A DNA stretch of 64,000 nucleotides from Arthrinium phaeospermum (lineage: Eukaryota > Ascomycota > Sordariomycetes > Amphisphaeriales > Apiosporaceae), in the NCBI GenBank assembly GCA_006503535.1, contig QYRS01000013.1, positions 62,001 through 126,000 of the forward strand, written 5' to 3'. Of this stretch, positions 58,551 through 64,000 are shown piece by piece. The position numbers and the translations under genes were made by a program. The notes below the pieces were generated by a model that saw only the letters and a list, made by a program, of their open reading frames with translations, made no database searches and was not told where the DNA came from. The first letter of the stretch is position 1; every line of letters starts with the position of its first letter.

Positions 58551-60947
58551 TCATTGATAGATGCCGCTCATCGCATCTATAGAACTCAGGTCGTTGGAAT
58601 CTTGCGGCAATCCTGTGGGCCATACTGGGAACTGCGATGGATCGGATGGTTGCTGCAAGGGTCCGTTTCCCGCTATATCCGTTGAAGTAGAGTCCATGCT
58701 AAAGTCGAACGGTGGCGTCGTCACGTTGCCCGTCATAGTATTAATCATATAAGAGAAGTCGGCGCCCATTCCACCTTGGCCCCATTGAGTAGCAAAGTGC
58801 TTGAACCCTTCTTGCACTGGGGGCTCAATCACCACAGGGTTGCGAGGCTCGTGTTTTCCTTGCGCAACCAGGCTCATGATGGTTTTCTTGATTCGCTCGA
58901 AAACGTCGCGATACTTGCGAGCCGAAGGGTAACGTTCAGTGACAATACTGGGGCGGTCGCAGTTAGAATACAAAACAAACCCTGGAGTGAGAAGGAAAGC
59001 CCGCGAACGAGGGAATGCTTACTACAATAGCAACTGGCAGTCCGTTAGGGGGGTGTCCACAGTGAGAAAGCTCGCTGGAGCCAACCACGCACAATATATC
59101 AAGGTTAACCCTGTACAATGTCAGAATTTCAGAACCAACCAACGTAGACTGCCAACTGGGGACGAGGTGCCTTACCTGCCAAAAACACGGATTGTATGCT
59201 CAGGGCCGAGAACCCGACCGGGAAAACGTGGTGCAACCTCCTATAATCCGTAATGATCCCGGAACACGCGTTGGCGCACAACTCAAGGTACTTCATGTTC
59301 ATGGGTGTTTTAGCAAGCCGCGGATACAGTAAGAAGCGGATGCAGCGATAGTAGTGAATCGTGTAGAACTCGGCCCCTTCGTATGCAGAATTCTGTTGCT
59401 GGACGTAGTTGTTGGCATCATACGGGATAGCCTCCTTCCAGGAGTTCAACTTGTCCAGGAATGCATCGATTGTGATGTCTGCGATGGTGCCCGGCCTGTC
59501 CACCCTGTAAACGATATGCTGGATTTCCGACTCGATTCGCTTGAGCCTCGTCCGATGGATAAAAGATGTCAGGGTCGTTGGCGGGTTGACGGGCATATCG
59601 GTCACGTGGGTAGAAGCCTGACGCACAAACTCGTCATCCCGCGTGTCTTCGTTGATGTCCAGAGGTAACTCTGCATCGATGTCGTGGTCGGACAAGCTCG
59701 GTGGTCTGCCAATGGCAATGGATATATCGCGATCCAAAAAGTAAGTTGTCCAGAATCGACGCTTGTTCATTTCGGCCTCGACGCTCGGGAGCTGGCGCCT
59801 CGGCCGGCGATGCAGCCCGAGCTCGACGCACAGGCGCATGGCGGCGCCCACATAAGTCCAGGCCCCCGGGTCTCGCGGTGCTCTTGTACAGTAGAGTGCC
59901 ATGAGCAGTAGGTAGTCCACAGTACGGGAATTGCGAAGCTGCAGCAGGGAGTCCATGTAGCCGAAGGCTATGTCGTAATGTTGCTCACTAAAGAAATGAC
60001 CCATCTCGCCAGCTGATTCGAGCCAGCGTCCACTGACCGCGTAAACCAGATGAAGGATGCTCTTTTCGTACTCATCAGAAATATTGTCGCGGTTGGCATG
60101 GAGCTCTAGCACACGGGCAGTGTGCAGCACTGGGTAACGGGTTGCGATATGTCTAAACCAGCCTTCAAGAAGTCTGTGGGCAACATTCGGGCTAAGCATG
60201 GGGACGCCCACAAAATCGGAGAGCTGGGCCGAGTAAACGGATTTGGGGGCTGGGTCGTCTTCGTCCCCTATAATATGACTGTCATGTTGGTTGGCTATGG
60301 AAGTTCTTTGGCTTTGTACAACGGAGTTGAGGACGCGCCCGATCGTGATGTTTGAGGAGGCCCCAATGTAATGGCCTGAAGCAGACAGTGACAAGTCACG
60401 CACAGCAATGAGAATGTCATTTTCGTCGTCATCCGAGTCTGGCTGCATGTGTTGTTGTGGTTGCTGTGGCTGCAGCACACGGCGACCAGGTGTCTGGAGG
60501 TGCGGCGACGGGATTGCTGCACCGACCGTCCCTCTCAAGTGGTCGGTTCCTGCGCCCATGTGGCCCAGCGAGGCCAAGGCAGACTCCAGCTCCGCTACGC
60601 GCTGTTCGAGTGCCTTGATATAGAGCTTCTTCTCGCCCGCCGCCGGGATGAGGGGGACGATATAGACACATTTGAGAGATAGCCGCGCGCATGATGCACA
60701 GGCCGGTCGCTGCCCGTCACACTACGGGGGGAACTGTCATATTAGCCGAGATCCAGTGCAAGTTGGATTGACCGCAAGAGGCTGCTACTACCTTCTGCTT
60801 CCGCGTCTTGCAGCGCTGGCAGGCGAGAGCCACACGGTCACGCTTGCCGGCTTTGCGTTGGGTCGGCGGAGCTTCCGTGGCGGGTGCGTTCGGCGACGTG
60901 CCTTGGCCTGTCTCCGTGGTGTCCGGAGAGGACCCGGTGGCGTCCAT
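58551..60947 (-). CDS. Zn(II)2Cys6 transcription factor (cluster regulator)
   Basis: Exons 60947-60792, 60721-59176, 59110-59023 and 58947-58551 close to 728 aa. The binuclear zinc cluster is formed across the first splice, ACQRCKTRKQK then CDGQRPACASCARLSLKC, with six Cys in C-X2-C-X6-C-X5-C-X2-C-X6-C spacing. A linker and coiled coil follow (KLYIKALEQRVAELESALAS). The fungal-specific TF middle homology domain (about 215-560) contains GWFRHIATRYPVLH, GAAMRLCVELGLHRRPRRQ and RRFWTTYFLDRDISIAIGRP. The third exon gives GLTLIYCAWLAP. Upstream in-frame codons before 60947 lack protein character. It lies between the MBL hydrolase and the monooxygenase, so it is the obvious candidate pathway-specific regulator. 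Confidence 0.93.
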
Positions 60948-63491
60948 TATTGCGAGATCCAATGGCGTGGTATGGAGCGACGTGGTGTGAAGCAAGGCAG
61001 AACCAGGGTTTTCAAAGCAGGGATAGTATGCGGCTCTACACACCGAAGGCTGGATGGTGTCGGATCCGCTTTGTGCCGGCAGCTGCCGATGGTCAAGAGC
61101 ATGGGATCCTCGCGATCCCCCAGGCTGCAAATAGAGGCGCGGAAGATGGCACCGCAGCTGACCCGCGTACGGCTGGCAGTAGGTATACTTTGCAAAGCAG
61201 CGAGCAGATGCCGATCTCACCTAGGTCGTGTAGTTCCGGGACAAGATGGCCGGCGATGGATAAGTAGGCAGATGTCGTCGATATGCCAAGTTGGCAGGCA
61301 GATAAGGCGGGGGAAAGGGACCCAGCACTCGGTTGGGTGCTTCTTCGCCGCTCACCGAGGTGGCTCCGCTCCCGCTTTTCCGTGGCGAGGTCGTGTTGCT
61401 AACCCATACACACTCCCGCCTCGTCCTTCTTTTCCCTGCCTCTGCGGCGGCGTCCTTGTCTTGGTCGGCGAGATGTTTCCCGGCTGGTGGCACGCAGTGG
61501 TGGATTATGGATAAACACAATGCCGTCTCATGATGGCGGGATCAGCTGATGCAATGTCCAGCTCGGTCAGAGAGACTTGGTCTCCGCTGCAAGCATGGTG
61601 GTCGGCTGAAGCTTTCTTTGGTCATGGATGGAATGGAGGTATCAGAGCGCCACGAATGCCGCCAATGCCGCTGCCACTGGCACTTGTTGACTCCAAGGTT
61701 GGGCCTTTCCCCTTTGGCTTCCGCCAGGGGCTGAGATAAGCTTTGAAAAGTGGCTTGGGGAGCACGTTGAAGAATCCAGCACGGCTATCTGCTGCCCACG
61801 GCCCCGGCCCATGCCCATGCTCTGGGTACTGAGGCATCAGCAGGAGCAGATACTGCCTCTTTGAAGTGTTATGGCGGCACAAGGAGCAGGGCAGAGTGGA
61901 TTCGCCAAGGACATTCAATCGGTTAGTTCCTGGCGCTAATCAGCGCTCGACTGAGATTCCCAGGATGAGTTCTGGTTTAAGGCCCACCGCAATCTTTACA
62001 GTACCGCACGTTACTGTATGTACATTAGGCCTGCTGTGAACCTGCGACTAACAATCGCTGCCGCAGCACGATCTTCCCAGCTCGATTCATTCCCGCCGTT
62101 TCACCAGATTTAAGGTTCAAACCTAAGGATGACAGTGGACGGTCTGCGGAGGGGGCGGAGGGGTAGCGAGCGAGCCTGAACGGCAGACGCAGGTAGGTAG
62201 ATACATCATACATGCACATGCGTACTGCTTGCATTAATTGATCGGATGTGGGATAGTTGTATGGAGTACCTGGCCTTCCCCGCATCTCGAATCAATTGAT
62301 CAATTTGATGATGGATCGATTGGTACGCGGAGGTCCAGTCTTCAATGTTCTCTCGATGGCTGTGCATCGCAGGCGGTAGTGGTACAAATCTCGTACCACC
62401 CGACCCCGTAATACCGCAATCTCACTGTACGGTAGCGTCGAGGATTGAAGTTCTTTGAAATCAGGCAACATCGTGTTGGTACGGTGGTGGTGTTGTTGTT
62501 GTTGTTGTTGGAGAGACCACTCACTCCTATTGACGCCAGAGATCAACTATATCCCTCCAGCACGGAACCAGAATGCTCACACGCCTAGTAGTAGGAAGGT
62601 AAGCATGTAGGTAAGTACATATGTACATACGTGTAGTCGCTTCCGTTCGGAATAAGGCTCCCGCTAGCGCGACCCCATCTCCAGCCCATCCGCTGTCCTA
62701 CTTCTATTTGGAATGACGGCCACGATCATGGATCGCCTCATAGAACGCCTCAACGCCGTTGCCTCTGTTGTTCTGTTGCCTATCATAGAGCTAGGTCGTG
62801 CCAATCAATAATGTTCAGAGCTGAAAACAGACCATCAGACGGAATATGATCGGGGAGCGCGGCACATCCAGCTATGTGTCCCCGTTCTCTGAAAATGCAC
62901 GCCTACACCGGCGACCGGCAAACAACCGGTCGGATTGGACAAGCTTCCTATCTTCTACTATTGTGCCCTTCTTTGCTGTGGCCACGAGCCGATACTGCCG
63001 TCCCTCAGACTGGCTCCGACACACCTAGGTACCTATCAGATTGGCAGGTGGGACATCGGCAGCCAGTTCAGGAGCGCTCTCTTGGGGTCGGGACATGGTT
63101 CCGCGCTGCCTCTCTGGTGAAATGGACACCACTTGGCCTACATGGACGTCACCCACAGCTGGGCTAAGGCATGATACCGAGAATCCACTGGCGCTGGCAC
63201 TGCCGATCTGCTCTCTTTACGCCTGTTGCGCAATCTCGATACCTACATGTATCCCATTTGCTACACGTAATAAGTCTTACGGCCTACCCGCCATATCATG
63301 CAGGACGGCATGCTCGTCTACTATTGGCCCTTCCCAGCTTACCCGAGCCCGTCGTATGCGTGATCAAGATGGTTACCACTACCACCAGCAACACAGGCAT
63401 CAAGAGGCAGCCCGCTATCCTGCAAGTCAAGTCCTTTATCACTCGAATTTTGAAGCATCTCCAAGTCCGAGACTCAGCACCTGCCACCTCA
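60948..63491. other. Divergent intergenic, regulator / FAD monooxygenase
   Basis: 2.5 kb without a supportable gene. Contains a (GTT)n microsatellite (about 62490-62511), TACATATGTACATACGTG motifs (about 62615-62633), and a perfect inverted repeat CGACCGG-N7-CCGGTCG at 62912-62932, about 560 bp upstream of the monooxygenase. Confidence 0.5.
62912..62932. promoter_or_regulatory. Inverted repeat CGACCGG-N7-CCGGTCG
   Basis: Two perfect 7-bp arms around a 7-bp spacer, containing CGG/CCG triplets like Zn(II)2Cys6 target sites. It includes GACCGGT on the minus strand, shared with the GMC/NCS1 divergent promoter. Confidence 0.5.
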
Positions 63492-64000
63492 ATGGACTAC
63501 ACGGAGCTGCCCCCTACAATAGCCATTATTGGTGCTGGCATTGGCGGATTGGCTTTAGCTATCGGTCTCATAAAGCGTGGTGTGGATGTCACTGTCTATG
63601 AGGCTGCCGATGCCTTCTCTACTGTCGGAGCTGGGATTGGGTTCGGCCCCAACTCCCTGAACGCCATAGACTTAATCGACTCCCGCTTCCGCCAGGAGTA
63701 TAACAAGGCCAAAACAGCGAATGAGAAGCCCGAGTTTGAGCACAGCGTATTTGATGCTCTGTATGCCGAAGAAGGACTTGGCACGAACAGAGGGTGGACA
63801 AAGGGCCTTATTGGCGCCCCGTATTTTACCAGGAGCAGCGCACATCGCAAGGATTTGCTGGACATCATGGAGAACCTCATCCCGCCGGGCACCGTCAGTT
63901 TCAACAAGCGAGCAATTTCAATTGAACAAGTCGGGTCCAAGGTTGTCCTCACCTTCGGGGGCAACGAAACAGCGACTGTGGACGCCGTCATCGGTTGTGA
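63492..64000 (+). CDS. FAD-dependent aromatic monooxygenase, salicylate-hydroxylase type, partial
   Basis: 5' part only (169 codons); it runs off the window without a stop or evident intron. Start MDYTELPPTIAIIGAGIGGL. Dinucleotide loop AIIGAGIGGLALAIGLIKRG with the acidic VTVYEAADAF end. VGAGIGFGPNSLNAI is characteristic of salicylate 1-monooxygenase and related class A flavoprotein hydroxylases. SSAHRKDLLDIMEN corresponds to the R-x-x-L substrate/FAD contact. Such enzymes use NAD(P)H and O2 to hydroxylate, decarboxylate or open aromatic and pyridine rings. Placed at the right end of the cluster. Confidence 0.9.
   Translation, partial: MDYTELPPTIAIIGAGIGGLALAIGLIKRGVDVTVYEAADAFSTVGAGIGFGPNSLNAIDLIDSRFRQEYNKAKTANEKPEFEHSVFDALYAEEGLGTNRGWTKGLIGAPYFTRSSAHRKDLLDIMENLIPPGTVSFNKRAISIEQVGSKVVLTFGGNETATVDAVIGC

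Noticed and set aside
63041..63601. 186-codon frame overlapping the monooxygenase start
   Set aside because: No protein character; the monooxygenase frame has the Rossmann signature.

Overview
The window is nuclear DNA of a filamentous ascomycete, most likely a Sordariomycete. Genes are intron-containing. Introns are 41-193 bp, mostly 60-80 bp, with GTAAGT-like donors, CTAAC/CTGAC branch sites and AG acceptors. Housekeeping genes resemble filamentous ascomycete orthologues, intergenic DNA is rich in TACCTACCTAG-type short motifs, pyrimidine tracts and microsatellites, and there is no operon structure. No transposon, rRNA, complete tRNA or CRISPR array was seen. I read the splice structures by eye from phase, splice signals and family knowledge. 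Most are phase-consistent from start to stop, but none has transcript support.

Layout. 0-10 kb: a NEDD8/Ulp1-type protease cut by the window edge, SLX9 (ribosome biogenesis), UBA4 (E1-like activator and rhodanese), PAM17 (mitochondrial import motor), a chromodomain protein, and a large unknown protein with an RRM-like fold. 11-14 kb: a secreted GH16 glycosidase with a C-terminal CBM1, tail-to-tail with a secretory-pathway cytochrome b561-type membrane protein. 14.7-22.9 kb: a UBA-UAS-UBX protein and ECM29, both proteasome/Cdc48-linked. 22.9-30.7 kb: a 7.8 kb stretch with no supportable gene, apparently long regulatory DNA and leader of a three-RRM protein of the Nam8/Csx1 type (30.7-32.35 kb). 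33.8-36 kb: a germinal-centre (Ste20-group) kinase. 37.8-39.3 kb: NAD-isocitrate dehydrogenase subunit 1. 40.5-42.6 kb: a peroxisomal (PTS1) acyl-CoA/4-coumarate-CoA ligase-like enzyme with a 21-nt micro-exon. 42.6-43.8 kb: a G-patch protein. 44.8-45.1 kb: a small secreted cysteine protein. 46.4-48.7 kb: SVP26/TEX261 and BUD23, divergent.

49-64 kb looks different. It holds an aldehyde dehydrogenase, GMC oxidoreductase, NCS1-family permease, small membrane protein, metallo-beta-lactamase-fold hydrolase, Zn(II)2Cys6 regulator and a salicylate-hydroxylase-type FAD monooxygenase (cut by the right edge). Together they read as a self-contained catabolic cluster: import, alcohol to aldehyde to acid, lactone opening, ring hydroxylation, and its own regulator. 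The enzyme-class set parallels the bacterial vitamin B6 degradation route (pyridoxine 4-oxidase = GMC; 4-pyridoxolactonase = MBL fold; MHPC oxygenase = FAD monooxygenase). That parallel is an inference from enzyme classes only, and other aromatic or heteroaromatic alcohols fit as well. It is the best candidate here for an undescribed system.

Two genes (SLX9 and the RRM gene) need one extra base in a seven-base C run, or an unusual 41-bp intron in SLX9, to reach their expected C-termini. Homopolymer undercalling in the assembly is a likely cause.
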